Assembly (NCBI GenBank): GCA_030700315.1
Contig: JAUYJO010000097.1
Location: 1 to 49,210 of the forward strand
Source of the DNA: Gallionella sp.
GTDB lineage: Bacteria; Pseudomonadota; Gammaproteobacteria; Burkholderiales; Gallionellaceae
Direction: 5' to 3'
Length of the DNA: 49,210 nt
Numbering within the stretch: position 1 is the stretch's first letter; each line of letters opens with the position of its first letter. Positions 14,621-25,342 of this stretch are shown here, piece after piece. The notes beneath the pieces were generated by a model, which was given only the letters and a program-made list of their open reading frames with translations, made no database searches and had not been told where the DNA came from. Made by a program: the position numbers and the translations under genes.

Positions 14621-16348
14621 ATGAAACTCTCCGATAGCTATTCGGAACTGAAGGAATCGCTGCTGCTACTGAAACCTTACGCCAGGCGCGCGCTGTTTTT
14701 CAGCTTTTTCACCAATCTTCTGGTGCTTGCCCCGACGCTCTATATGTTGGAGGTGTATGGCCGGGTGGTGGACAGCCGAAGCTTTATGACACTGGCCATG
14801 CTGACCGTGCTGGTGGTGGGCATGTACGTCCTGATGGAAGTGCTCGAATGGGTGCGCGGACAGGTCATGCACCAGGCCAGCCTGAAATTTGACGCCGCTT
14901 CCGGCGAGCGCGTGTTCAACAGCGTGTTCGAGGCCAATCTGCGCCGCGTCGCCGGTGGCAGCAGCCAGGCGATCAACGATCAGCGCACGGTGCGGGAATT
15001 CATTTCCGGGCCGGCGGTGCTGGCCATCATGGACGTGCCGATGTCATTGCTGTTCATCCTCCTGGTTTTCTGGGTACATCCGGTGATGGGCTATGTTTCC
15101 CTGGGCGGTGCGCTGGTGCAGGTGGCGCTGGCCTGGTTGACCGAGCGCAATACCCAGCCGCCGCTGACCAAGGCCAACCGCAGCGCCATCGAGGCGCAGA
15201 ATTATGCCAATGGCACCCTGCGCAACGCACAGGTGATCGAGGCGATGGGTATGTTGCAGCATATCCATGCACGCTGGATGAAAAAACAGCAGGAATTCCT
15301 GTTTATGCAGGCTTACGCCTCCGACCAGGCGGGCGCCAACGGCGCGGCTTCAAAGTTTGTGCAGATGACGCAAAGCTCGCTGCTGCTGGGAGTGGGGGCC
15401 TGGCTGATGATTGTCGGTGAGGCCACAAATTTTGGGTTGATCATGGTGGCCTCCATTCTGGGCGGACGTATTCTGGCACCGATCTCGCAGGTAATTGGCC
15501 TGTGGAAGCAGGTGGTCAACGCGCGTGATGCTTACCAACGTCTGAATAAACTGCTGACAGCCGTACCGGCGCGCGACACCGGTATGCCGCTGCCGCCGCC
15601 GAGCGGCATGCTGAGCGTTGAAGCCGTCATGGCCGGTGCGCCCGGGTCTAATGTCATGATCATCCGTGGTGCGACCTTTGTTGTTCCGGCAGGTGAAGTT
15701 GTCGCCATCGTCGGCCCCTCGGCTTCCGGCAAATCCACGCTGGCGCGCCTGATGATGGGCATATGGCCGGCGGCCAGCGGCAAGGTGCGCCTGGATGGCG
15801 TCGATATTTTTCCCTGGAACAAGGCGGAGCTGGGGCCGCACCTGGGCTACCTGCCGCAGGGGGTGGAATTGTTTGATGGCACATTGGCGGAAAATATCGC
15901 CCGCTTCGGCGACATCGATATGGGCAAGGTCGAGACGGCCGCCCGCAGGGTCGGGGTGCACGACTTGATCGCGGCATTGCCGCAAGGCTATGACACGCGC
16001 ATCGGCGACGATGGTTGCTTTCTCTCCGGCGGACAACGCCAGCGCGTCGGGTTGGCGCGAGCTATCTATGGTGATCCGCGCTTCGTCGTGCTGGACGAGC
16101 CCAACTCCAGCCTGGACGAGGCCGGGGAGGCCGCGCTGGTGCAAACCTTGCGCGAACTGAAGGCGCGCGGCACGACCCTGATCGTAATCACCCACCGCAC
16201 CAGCGTGCTGGCGGCAGTGGATCGTATGTTGATCCTGCGCGATGGCCAGGTGCAGGCTTACGGGCCGCGCGACGAAGTGCTGGCCGCCCTGCAACGCGCC
16301 GCGCAGCCCGCCGTGGCGGCATCGGCAGCGGCGGGGAGCGGATCATGA
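14621..16348 (+). CDS. Type I secretion ABC ATPase/permease, PrtD-like (first copy)
   Basis: A 575-residue inner-membrane half-transporter of the PrtD/AprD class, lacking the N-terminal C39 peptidase domain. The membrane domain begins FFSFFTNLLVLAPTLYMLEV; EVYGRVVDSRS is the PrtD hallmark. The ATPase has Walker A GPSASGKST, Q-loop GYLPQGVELFDGTLAENIAR, signature LSGGQRQRVGLARA, Walker B FVVLDEPNSSLDEAG and switch ITHRTS. All catalytic motifs are present. The stop overlaps the start of a second PrtD-like gene by ATGA. With HlyD- and TolC-type genes downstream it forms a secretion channel for unfolded proteins with C-terminal signals. Confidence 0.9.
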   Translation: MKLSDSYSELKESLLLLKPYARRALFFSFFTNLLVLAPTLYMLEVYGRVVDSRSFMTLAMLTVLVVGMYVLMEVLEWVRGQVMHQASLKFDAASGERVFNSVFEANLRRVAGGSSQAINDQRTVREFISGPAVLAIMDVPMSLLFILLVFWVHPVMGYVSLGGALVQVALAWLTERNTQPPLTKANRSAIEAQNYANGTLRNAQVIEAMGMLQHIHARWMKKQQEFLFMQAYASDQAGANGAASKFVQMTQSSLLLGVGAWLMIVGEATNFGLIMVASILGGRILAPISQVIGLWKQVVNARDAYQRLNKLLTAVPARDTGMPLPPPSGMLSVEAVMAGAPGSNVMIIRGATFVVPAGEVVAIVGPSASGKSTLARLMMGIWPAASGKVRLDGVDIFPWNKAELGPHLGYLPQGVELFDGTLAENIARFGDIDMGKVETAARRVGVHDLIAALPQGYDTRIGDDGCFLSGGQRQRVGLARAIYGDPRFVVLDEPNSSLDEAGEAALVQTLRELKARGTTLIVITHRTSVLAAVDRMLILRDGQVQAYGPRDEVLAALQRAAQPAVAASAAAGSGS

Positions 16349-18132
16349 GCGCGCAACCCAGCCAGAACGGCCATCAGGTCTCCGATAACCACACATCCGG
16401 CAATATGAAAAAACCTTCCTTTTTTCAGCGCAGCGAGCTGACCGCCACGCTGTGGACTTTTCGGCGCGAGTTCACCGTATGCATGATTTTCAGCATGGTG
16501 GTCAACCTGCTGATGCTGACCCCTTCCATCTACATGCTGCAGGTGTTCGACCGCGTGCTGGTCAGCAATAGCCAGGTAACCCTGGTGGCGATGACCCTGA
16601 TCATGTTTTTCCTGTTCATCGTCATGGCTTTCGCCGAATGGTCGCGCTCGCGGCTGCTGGTGCGCGCCGGGGTGCGCCTCGACCAGCAGCTCAACTCGCG
16701 CGTGTTCAACGCCAGCTTCGAGGCCTATCTCAACCAGCTCGGGCACAATCCGGTGCAGGCGTTTTCCGATCTCACCAACGTGCGCCAGTTCCTCACCGGC
16801 AACGGTCTGTTCGCCTTCATGGATGCCCCGTGGATACCGATCTACATGGTGGTGTGCTACATGCTGCACCCCATGCTGGGCTGGCTGTCGCTGCTTTTTG
16901 CCATCATCCTCATCATCGTGGCCTGGATCGGCAACCGCCTGGTTCGTGAGCCGCTCGAAAAAACCGCGCAAGCCGGCGTGCAGGTCAACACCTTTGTGCA
17001 CAGCAAGCTGCGCAACGCCGAAGTGATCGAGTCGCTGGGCATGCTCGACGACCTGCGCCGCCGCTGGCTGACGCGCCACCAGCAGCACCTGCTGCTGAAT
17101 TCAAAATCGCACGACATCGGCAGCCGTGTCCAGGCGTCCACCAAGTTCGTGCGCTACACCTTTCAATCGCTGTCGCTGGGCGCGGGCGCGTTGCTGGTGA
17201 TCGAAGGCGAATTGTCGGCGGGCGCGATGATCGCCGCCAACATCCTGATGGCGCGCGCGCTGCAACCTATCGACCTGGTGGTCGGCGCGTGGAAGCCCTT
17301 CATCGCGGCGCGCAGCGCTTTTGTGCGCCTGGAAGAGCTGCTTGCCAAGCACCCGGAGCGCCCGGCTGGCGCAATTCATCCGGACCCGAAGGGGCATATG
17401 CGCATCGAGAATCTTGTCGCCACCGCACCGGGGCGCGAGACGCCCATCCTCAAAGAGTTGAGCGCCGATTTTCCGGCGGGCAACGTGATCGCCGTCATTG
17501 GCCCCTCCGGTTCGGGCAAGTCCACCCTGGCGCGCGCCTTGGTCGGCATCTGGCCGAACGTCAGCGGCAAGGTGCTGATCGATGGCGAGCCGATCCAGAG
17601 CTGGAGCCGCACGGAACTGGGACCGCACCTGGGCTATTTGCCGCAGGACATCGAGCTGTTCGACGGCACCATCGCCGAGAACATCGCCCGCTTCGGCGCG
17701 ATCGACCCGGATAAAGTGATCCTGGCCGCCACCCGCGCCGGCGTGCATGACATGGTGCTGCGCTTCCCGCGCGGCTACGACACCACCATGGGCGAGGCGG
17801 GCAATTTGCTTTCCGGCGGACAGCGCCAGCGCATCGGCCTGGCGCGCGCCATGTACGGCGACCCCAGTGTGATCGTGCTGGACGAGCCGAATTCCAATCT
17901 GGACGATGCCGGCGAAGCGGCGCTGGTCAAAGCCGTGCAGGATCTGAAAGCGCAAGGCAAGACGGTGTTCCTGATTACCCACCGCACACAAATCGTCGGC
18001 GTGGCCGACCGCATTCTGGTGCTGCGCGACGGCAGCATCCAGATTTATGGCACGCGCGAGCAAGTCATCGCCGCCCTGCAACCCAAGGCGGCGCAACCGC
18101 AGCCAGCGGGCGGCGCTGCACAGCCGGCCTAA
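16345..18132 (+). CDS. Type I secretion ABC ATPase/permease, PrtD-like (second copy)
   Basis: A 595-residue paralogue of the upstream protein with its own full set of motifs: membrane start FSMVVNLLMLTPSIYMLQVF and DRVLVSNSQ, Walker A GPSGSGKST, GYLPQDIELFDGTIAENIAR, signature LSGGQRQRIGLARA, Walker B VIVLDEPNSNLDDAG, switch ITHRTQ. It carries about 30 extra N-terminal residues and an alanine/proline/glutamine-rich tail. ATGA coupling suggests equal synthesis and a possible heterodimeric exporter. Most type I systems use a single homodimeric ABC protein, so two in tandem is unusual. Confidence 0.9.
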   Translation: MSAQPSQNGHQVSDNHTSGNMKKPSFFQRSELTATLWTFRREFTVCMIFSMVVNLLMLTPSIYMLQVFDRVLVSNSQVTLVAMTLIMFFLFIVMAFAEWSRSRLLVRAGVRLDQQLNSRVFNASFEAYLNQLGHNPVQAFSDLTNVRQFLTGNGLFAFMDAPWIPIYMVVCYMLHPMLGWLSLLFAIILIIVAWIGNRLVREPLEKTAQAGVQVNTFVHSKLRNAEVIESLGMLDDLRRRWLTRHQQHLLLNSKSHDIGSRVQASTKFVRYTFQSLSLGAGALLVIEGELSAGAMIAANILMARALQPIDLVVGAWKPFIAARSAFVRLEELLAKHPERPAGAIHPDPKGHMRIENLVATAPGRETPILKELSADFPAGNVIAVIGPSGSGKSTLARALVGIWPNVSGKVLIDGEPIQSWSRTELGPHLGYLPQDIELFDGTIAENIARFGAIDPDKVILAATRAGVHDMVLRFPRGYDTTMGEAGNLLSGGQRQRIGLARAMYGDPSVIVLDEPNSNLDDAGEAALVKAVQDLKAQGKTVFLITHRTQIVGVADRILVLRDGSIQIYGTREQVIAALQPKAAQPQPAGGAAQPA

Positions 18133-18141
18133 CCGATCTTG

Positions 18142-18324
18142 CTTAACGTAAAAGAACACAAAATGGAACCCCAAACCCCCTCCATCTCCCCCTTGTCAGG
18201 GGGAGAGCCCACCTCCTCCCCTGACAAGGGGAGGCCGGGATAACCAGCGACTTGGCCATCGTCTTTTGATGGTCTAGTCGAATGGCTAGTTGTTTCACCA
18301 GGGGTTTGGGGTAAAAGGTGAAAC
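18142..18324. repeat. Composite palindromic repeat inside the secretion operon
   Basis: Starting CTTAACGTAAAAGAACACAA and ending GGGGTAAAAGGTGAAACA, this copy contains the CCCCTTGTCAGGGGGAGAGC block and the conserved hairpin element (18242-18291, inverted relative to 5950-5999). It lies between the second PrtD gene and the HlyD gene, about 50 bp before the latter's start codon, so it would be part of the operon mRNA. Confidence 0.75.
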
Positions 18325-18376
18325 AAAGCTACGGAATCGATCGACTTCAAACAACTTTAATACTGGGAATCTGGTC

Positions 18377-19744
18377 ATGGCTATGAACAACAAACTGACG
18401 CAATCTGCCAACAACACGACAACCATCGGCAGCACCGTCGTGGAAGGCGAAATCGTGCCACCCACCAACACCTTGCAGCCCATGCGCCTCGGCCTGTGGG
18501 TGCTGGGGCTGGGTTTCGGCGGATTTTTGCTGTGGATGGGGCTGGCGCCGCTGGACGAAGGAGTGCCGACACAAGGCATGGTGGCGATCGACACCAAGCG
18601 CAAGGCGGTGCAGCATTTGAGCGGCGGCATCATCAAAGAGGTGTTGGTGAAAGAAGGGCAGTTTGTCGCGGCCGAGCAGGTGCTCATCACCCTCAATGAC
18701 GCCGTGGCGCGCGCCAACTATGAAGCGGTGCGCCAGCGCTATCTGGGCTTGCGCGCGATGGAAGGCCGCCTGGTGGCGGAACAGGCGGGGCAGGGCAAGA
18801 TCGTCTTCCACCCCGATCTGGTCACGGCGGCCCAAGATCCGCTGATCCAGCAACACATCACCAACCAGCAGCAACTGCTGCAATCGCGGCGCATGGCCTT
18901 GCAGGCCGACATGCAGGCCATCGAGGAGAGCATCCAGGGTCAGTTGGCGGCTATTCAGGGTTACGAAGGCATGCAGCAAAGCAGCCAAAACCAGTTGGCG
19001 TTATTGCAGCAAGAGCTCAAGGGGATGCGCGACCTGGTGAACGAAGGCTACGCGCCGCGCAACAAGCAAATGGAACTGGAGCGCATGGTGGCGGGCACCA
19101 ACGGCGCACTCGCCGAGCTGCAGGGCAACATTGCGCGCGCCCGCAGCGCCATCGCCGAAGTGAAGATGCGCGCCATCCAGCGCAAACAGGAATACCGCAA
19201 GGAAGTCGATACGCAGATGGCCGATGTGCGCCGCGAAGTGCAGGCGGACGCGGAAAAATTCAAGGCCTCCAGCGAAGAGCTGGCACGCATGGTGATCCGC
19301 GCGCCCGCCGAAGGGCAGGTGGTGGGGCTGGCGGTGCAGACCGTGGGCGGGGTCATTCAATCCGGACAGAAGCTGATGGACATCGTGCCGCAAAACGAGA
19401 TTTTGCTGATCGAGACACGGGTGGCGCCGCACCTTATCGACAGCGTCAAGCCGGGGCTGGTGACGGACGTGCGTTTTTCCTCCTTCGCCCATTCGCCGCA
19501 ACTGGTGGTGCCGGGCGTGGTGGATTCGATTTCCAGCGATCTGATCACCGAGCCGCAGACCAACATGTCCTATTACCTGGCGCGGGTTTCGGTCACGGCA
19601 GAAGGTATGAAAGAGCTGGGCAGCCGGCAGATGCAGGCCGGGATGCCGGTGGAAGTGATCATCAAGACCGGCGAGCGCACCGTGCTCACCTATCTGCTGC
19701 ACCCGCTGCTGAAGCGCTTGGCGGCCTCGATGAAAGAGGAGTGA
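18377..19744 (+). CDS. Type I secretion membrane fusion protein, HlyD/PrtE-like
   Basis: A 455-residue periplasmic adaptor. A short cytoplasmic tail is followed by one membrane segment (MRLGLWVLGLGFGGFLLWMG, about residues 36-55), a lipoyl half-motif (GGIIKEVLVKEGQFVAAEQV), long alpha-helical hairpin rich in Q and E (about 140-300), the second lipoyl half (IRAPAEGQVVGLAVQTVGGV) and a beta-barrel (IVPQNEILLIETRVAPHLID, GMPVEVIIKTGERT). This is the PrtE/AprE layout. The start at 18377 is preferred because the longer frame to 18290 is made of repeat sequence. It should bridge the PrtD-like pair and the TolC-like channel, whose gene starts 5 bp downstream. Confidence 0.9.
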   Translation: MAMNNKLTQSANNTTTIGSTVVEGEIVPPTNTLQPMRLGLWVLGLGFGGFLLWMGLAPLDEGVPTQGMVAIDTKRKAVQHLSGGIIKEVLVKEGQFVAAEQVLITLNDAVARANYEAVRQRYLGLRAMEGRLVAEQAGQGKIVFHPDLVTAAQDPLIQQHITNQQQLLQSRRMALQADMQAIEESIQGQLAAIQGYEGMQQSSQNQLALLQQELKGMRDLVNEGYAPRNKQMELERMVAGTNGALAELQGNIARARSAIAEVKMRAIQRKQEYRKEVDTQMADVRREVQADAEKFKASSEELARMVIRAPAEGQVVGLAVQTVGGVIQSGQKLMDIVPQNEILLIETRVAPHLIDSVKPGLVTDVRFSSFAHSPQLVVPGVVDSISSDLITEPQTNMSYYLARVSVTAEGMKELGSRQMQAGMPVEVIIKTGERTVLTYLLHPLLKRLAASMKEE

Positions 19745-19748
19745 GGCC

Positions 19749-21311
19749 GTGACTGCCCGGAAAATAACACCGCCTGCTGTGACCGTTTCCCTTGCTTCAA
19801 TCCTACCCGTGAGCCTCGAGTTTTTGGTAGGGTGGGCAAACAGTTTCATCATTTGCCCACGCGGTGCGAGATACGAGAAACAGCGTGGGCACAAAAGCGT
19901 GCCCACCCTACGCTCTTTCCCCCGCAAGCGGGGAGAGCGAAGCGAGGGGGGCGGAGCCGGGCGATCGAATCGCTGCGCGAGTTTTGTGCTAACCATCGCG
20001 CTGTTGCTGGCGTGCGCGCCCGCCGCCCATGCCTTGGATCTGGTGCAAGGCTATCGGCTGGCGCTGGAAAACGATGCCACCTACCAGGTCGCGCTGGCGG
20101 CCAACCAGGCCGGGCACGAGGCGGTGCCGCAGGCGCTGGCGCAACTGCTGCCCAATCTTTCCGCCAGCGGCTCGCGCAGCAAAAATGCCACTGACAGCCA
20201 ATCTCCGGGATTTCTGGGGCAGATGAACCACAGCTTTTCGAGATACACCAGCGCCAGCACTACCTTGGCGTTGCGCCAGCCGTTGTTTCGCAAATACAAT
20301 TTCGCGCTGTACAAGCAGGCGCAAGCGCAGGAAAAAAATGCCGACGCCGTGCTGGACATCGACCGCCAGGAATTGCTGATGCGCCTGAGCGGCGCTTATT
20401 TCGAAGCCTTGATGGCGCAGGAACAGCTCGCCTTTGTCCTGGCGCAAAAAGATGCCTACAGCGGCCAGTTGCAAAGTGCCACCAAGGCTTTCGCGGCGGG
20501 CGCCGGGACGCGTACCGATATCGACGATGCGCAGGCACGTTATGACCTGGGTCTGGCGCAGGAACTGGAGGCGCGCCAGAACATCGGCTACACCCGCCGG
20601 CAATTGCAAGTCATCGTCAACCAGCCGGTGGAAAGCCTGGCCACGCTTGACGCCGGGCGCATGGAATTGCTGCCGCCGACCCCCAACAATCTGGACGAAT
20701 GGATCGCACGCAGCGAGGGAAACAATGCCGAACTGCGCGCGCTGCAAGCCAACATCGAAGCGGCGCAGCAGGAGCTGGAAAAGGCCAAGTCGGGGCATTA
20801 CCCGACTGCCGACTTGTTCGTGCAGCGCAGCAAGACCGAGAGCGACACCAACTACACCATCAACTCGCAATACCTGACCACGGCGGTCGGCGTACAGTTC
20901 AATATTCCGATTTGGTCGGGGGGGGCGGTCAACTCCCAGATGCGCCAAGCCACAGCCAACCTGGAAAAAACCAAGCAGCAGTACGAAGCCAGGCGGCGCG
21001 AAATCAGCCAGCAGGTGCGCAAGGAATTCCAGAATGTCACGGAAGGCATTTTGAAAGTAAAATCGCTGGAGCAAGCCGAACGCTCGTCCGGCCAGGCGGT
21101 ATTTTCCAACCAGAAAGGCTTGCAGGCCGGAACGCGCAGCCAGATAGACATCCTCAATGCCCAGCAACAACAGATGAATGTGCGCCGCGACCTGGCGCAG
21201 GCGCGCTACCAGTACCTGATGGCGCGCGTCCGGTTGCAGGGGCTGATGAATTCTCTGAACGAGGACGAGATGGCTCGGATCAACAGCTGGTTGGTGGAAG
21301 CAGATCGCTAA
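19749..21311 (+). CDS. Type I secretion outer-membrane channel, TolC family
   Basis: A 520-residue TolC/PrtF-type protein. The mature part starts at LDLVQGYRLALENDATYQVA and has the two outer-membrane-efflux repeats with long helices (for example RQELLMRLSGAYFEALMAQE and AGTRTDIDDAQARYDLGLAQ) and the second repeat AGTRSQIDILNAQQQQMNVR. The GTG at 19749 has a GAGGAG ribosome binding site. The leader is strange: residues about 27-76 are translated repeat DNA (a GGGTGGGCA hairpin and a REP-like copy), followed by a normal-looking signal core VLTIALLLACAPAAHA. A GTG at 19986 would give a short, normal signal peptide and may be the true start. Confidence 0.85.
   Translation: MTARKITPPAVTVSLASILPVSLEFLVGWANSFIICPRGARYEKQRGHKSVPTLRSFPRKRGERSEGGGAGRSNRCASFVLTIALLLACAPAAHALDLVQGYRLALENDATYQVALAANQAGHEAVPQALAQLLPNLSASGSRSKNATDSQSPGFLGQMNHSFSRYTSASTTLALRQPLFRKYNFALYKQAQAQEKNADAVLDIDRQELLMRLSGAYFEALMAQEQLAFVLAQKDAYSGQLQSATKAFAAGAGTRTDIDDAQARYDLGLAQELEARQNIGYTRRQLQVIVNQPVESLATLDAGRMELLPPTPNNLDEWIARSEGNNAELRALQANIEAAQQELEKAKSGHYPTADLFVQRSKTESDTNYTINSQYLTTAVGVQFNIPIWSGGAVNSQMRQATANLEKTKQQYEARRREISQQVRKEFQNVTEGILKVKSLEQAERSSGQAVFSNQKGLQAGTRSQIDILNAQQQQMNVRRDLAQARYQYLMARVRLQGLMNSLNEDEMARINSWLVEADR
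19827..19990. repeat. Two repeats inserted in the TolC-like leader region
   Basis: GTAGGGTGGGCA (19827-19838) and its inverse TGCCCACCCTAC (19900-19911) bound an 85-bp hairpin element. A REP-like copy follows directly (CCCCCGCAAGCGGGGAGAGC) with the GAATCGCTGCGCGAGTTTTG tail. Both lie in frame in the TolC-like gene before the hydrophobic signal core. Confidence 0.75.
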
Positions 21312-21807
21312 TCAGGGAAAATAAAATGCAGCCTTAAGCCGGGCAGTCCAGAATTATCATGTTGTAGGAGCGCAATTTATTGCGCGATTCACCCAATGTC
21401 GCCCGATACCCGCAGGGCACAAGAACCTCTTCGAGGTAAATCGTGCTCCTACACATAGTCGTCGGCCTAGCGGGCATGGCAGTACCACCCCTGATAATGA
21501 AACGCCTTGTAAGATTGCTGCACCTTTTACCCCGAACCCCTGGTGAAACAACTAGCCATTCGACTAGGCCATCAAAAGGCGATGGCCAAGTCGCTGGTTA
21601 TCCCGGCCTCCCCTTGTCAGGGGAGGAGGTGGGCTCTCCCCCTGAAGTGGGGTAAGCAGGCAATCCGCGCAGCGGATGCTCGCACAAGGGGGAGCTGGAG
21701 GGGGTTTGGGGTTCCATTTTGTGTTGTTTTACGTTAATGGAAAATCTGGTTCAACTGAATCGAATAACACAACAAGTTGTGCATGAAATCAAATAATGAG
21801 GCAGAAC
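21312..21807. repeat. Intergenic cluster of repeats between tolC-like gene and rmd
   Basis: About 500 bp with no gene. TGTAGGAGC near 21362 and GCTCCTACA near 21447 bound a hairpin element. A composite repeat follows (about 21468-21730) with the GGGCATGGCA part, the conserved hairpin at 21550-21599 (identical to 5950-5999), the CCCCTTGTCAGGGGAGGAGG block and the end TTCCATTTTGTGTTGTTTTA. A 50-bp insertion (AGCAGGCAATCCGCGCAGCG onward) interrupts this copy near 21654. The last 60 bp before rmd are AT-rich and may hold a promoter. Confidence 0.7.
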
Positions 21808-23719
<1,912 letters not shown>

Positions 23720-23722
23720 GCG

Positions 23723-25204
23723 ATGCTCATTCCCGTCATTCTCTCCGGCGGTGCCGGCACACGGCTCTGGCCGGTGTCCCGCGAGGCGCACCCCAAGCCC
23801 TTCATGAAACTGGCCGATGGACAAAGCCTGCTGCAAAAGACTTTTCTGCGCGCGGCGGGTTTGTCCGGCGTAACAGAAATTTTGACCATCACCAACCGCG
23901 AATACTATTTCAAATCCAAGGATGAGTACGCGACCGCCGTCAACCAAACTGCCGCCAAGCCAACCTTTTTGCTCGAACCGTTTGGCCGCAACACCGCGCC
24001 CGCCATCGCGCTGGGCGCGCTGAAAATAGTTGCCGAGCACGGCCCGGATGCGCTCATGCTGGTGCTTTCCGCAGACCACCTGATCGGCAATCTCGATTCT
24101 TTTTCCGCCGCCGTGGATGTCGCCTGCCGTGCGGCGCGAGGCGACGCCCTGGCCACATTCGGCATTGTGCCCAGCGGACCGGAAACAGGATTTGGCTACA
24201 TCGAATGTGGCGACCCCATCCAAGCCACCCCATCACCGCAGGGGGTAGAGGGAAACGCTCGCGCCGTCCTGCGCTTCGTGGAAAAGCCCACCCGTGAAAT
24301 CGCCGTGGAATACCTGTCCACCGGACGCTATCTATGGAATTCAGGCATGTTCTGCTTCAAGGCAGGTACCATTCTCCGCGAACTGGCCAGCCATGCGCCG
24401 CAGTTGCACCAGGCCGCGCTGGCCTGCTGGGAGAGCACCCGCGCAAAGGCCGACGCCAAAACGGGAATGTTGGAAATTGACCCGGCGACTTTTGCGCATG
24501 TGCCCGACATTTCCATCGATTACGCCATCATGGAGCATTCGAAAAATGTTGTCGTGGTTCCAAGCGATTTCAGTTGGAGCGACATCGGTTCCTGGGGCGC
24601 AGTCAGCGATTTGACCCGCCCCGATGCGGCGGGCAACCGGGTGGTCGGCGAAGCGATACTGGTGGACACAGGCAACACCTACATCCAGAGCGAGGACAGG
24701 CTGGTCGCCGCCGTCGGCCTGGAAAATTTGATCATCGTCGACACACCCGACGCCTTGCTGGTCGCCAACCGCGACCGCGTCCAGGACGTGAAAAAAGTTG
24801 TCGAACAGTTAAAGCTGCAATCGCACGAAAGCTACAAATTGCACCGCACCGTCTCGCGCCCGTGGGGAACCTACACGGTGCTGGAAGACGGCGCCCGCTT
24901 CAAGATCAAACGCATCGTCGTCAAACCGGGCGCCTCGCTCTCCCTGCAGATGCACCACCACCGCAGCGAACACTGGATCGTGGTTAGCGGCATGGCCCGG
25001 GTGGTCAACGGCGAACGGGAAATTTTCGTCAACACCAACGAATCCACTTTCATTCCCGCCGGGCACAAACATCGCCTGGAAAATCCCGGCATTCTGGAAT
25101 TGGTCATGATCGAAGTGCAAAGCGGCGAATATCTGGGCGAAGATGACATTGTCAGATTTGAAGATGTTTATGGGCGGGTTGCTGCGGAGATGCCAGAAAG
25201 CTGA
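23723..25204 (+). CDS. manC: Mannose-1-phosphate guanylyltransferase / mannose-6-phosphate isomerase
   Basis: A 493-residue bifunctional type II enzyme (WbpW/AlgA-like). The N-terminal pyrophosphorylase has ILSGGAGTRLWPVSREAHPK, LLEPFGRNTAPAIALGAL and FVEKP; WNSGMFCFKAGTILREL follows. The C-terminal cupin (residues about 340-480) has RPWGTYTVLEDGARFKIKRI, the metal ligands QMHHHRSEHWIVVSG, and SGEYLGEDDIVRFEDVYGR. It makes GDP-mannose, the substrate of Gmd. It is slightly longer than AlgA because of a short insertion near residue 168-178. Gene order rmd-gmd-manC equals that of the P. aeruginosa A-band locus. Confidence 0.93.
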   Translation: MLIPVILSGGAGTRLWPVSREAHPKPFMKLADGQSLLQKTFLRAAGLSGVTEILTITNREYYFKSKDEYATAVNQTAAKPTFLLEPFGRNTAPAIALGALKIVAEHGPDALMLVLSADHLIGNLDSFSAAVDVACRAARGDALATFGIVPSGPETGFGYIECGDPIQATPSPQGVEGNARAVLRFVEKPTREIAVEYLSTGRYLWNSGMFCFKAGTILRELASHAPQLHQAALACWESTRAKADAKTGMLEIDPATFAHVPDISIDYAIMEHSKNVVVVPSDFSWSDIGSWGAVSDLTRPDAAGNRVVGEAILVDTGNTYIQSEDRLVAAVGLENLIIVDTPDALLVANRDRVQDVKKVVEQLKLQSHESYKLHRTVSRPWGTYTVLEDGARFKIKRIVVKPGASLSLQMHHHRSEHWIVVSGMARVVNGEREIFVNTNESTFIPAGHKHRLENPGILELVMIEVQSGEYLGEDDIVRFEDVYGRVAAEMPES

Positions 25205-25212
25205 AGTGTTGT

Positions 25213-25310
25213 CCCGATTAGCCACAAAGTTCAGCAGTCCCCTCTCACACTGGCGGGCGAGGGGAGCCAAACGGTGAACTGCAACTTGCTGAATTTTGTG
25301 GCTAATCGGG
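25213..25310. mobile_element. Palindromic element with 24-bp terminal inverted repeats and a REP core
   Basis: CCCGATTAGCCACAAAGTTC AGCA (25213-25236) and its inverse (25287-25310) match at 23 of 24 positions and enclose a degenerate REP-like core (CCCCTCTCACACTGGCGGGC). A single half of the same end (CTGATTAGCCACGAAGTTCA) lies beside a REP copy at 36914. It carries the in-frame ATG at 25274 that could be mistaken for the start of the next gene. Confidence 0.7.
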
Positions 25311-25342
25311 AGTGTAGTTGCCTGAAATCAAGGGGAAATGAT

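Noticed and set aside
17101..18174. Antisense frame of 357 codons opposite the second PrtD-like gene
   Set aside because: Antisense shadow of a clear ABC protein; no motif and no ribosome binding site.
19989..21170. Antisense frame of 393 codons opposite the TolC-like gene
   Set aside because: Same composition effect; the plus strand has the secretion family motifs.
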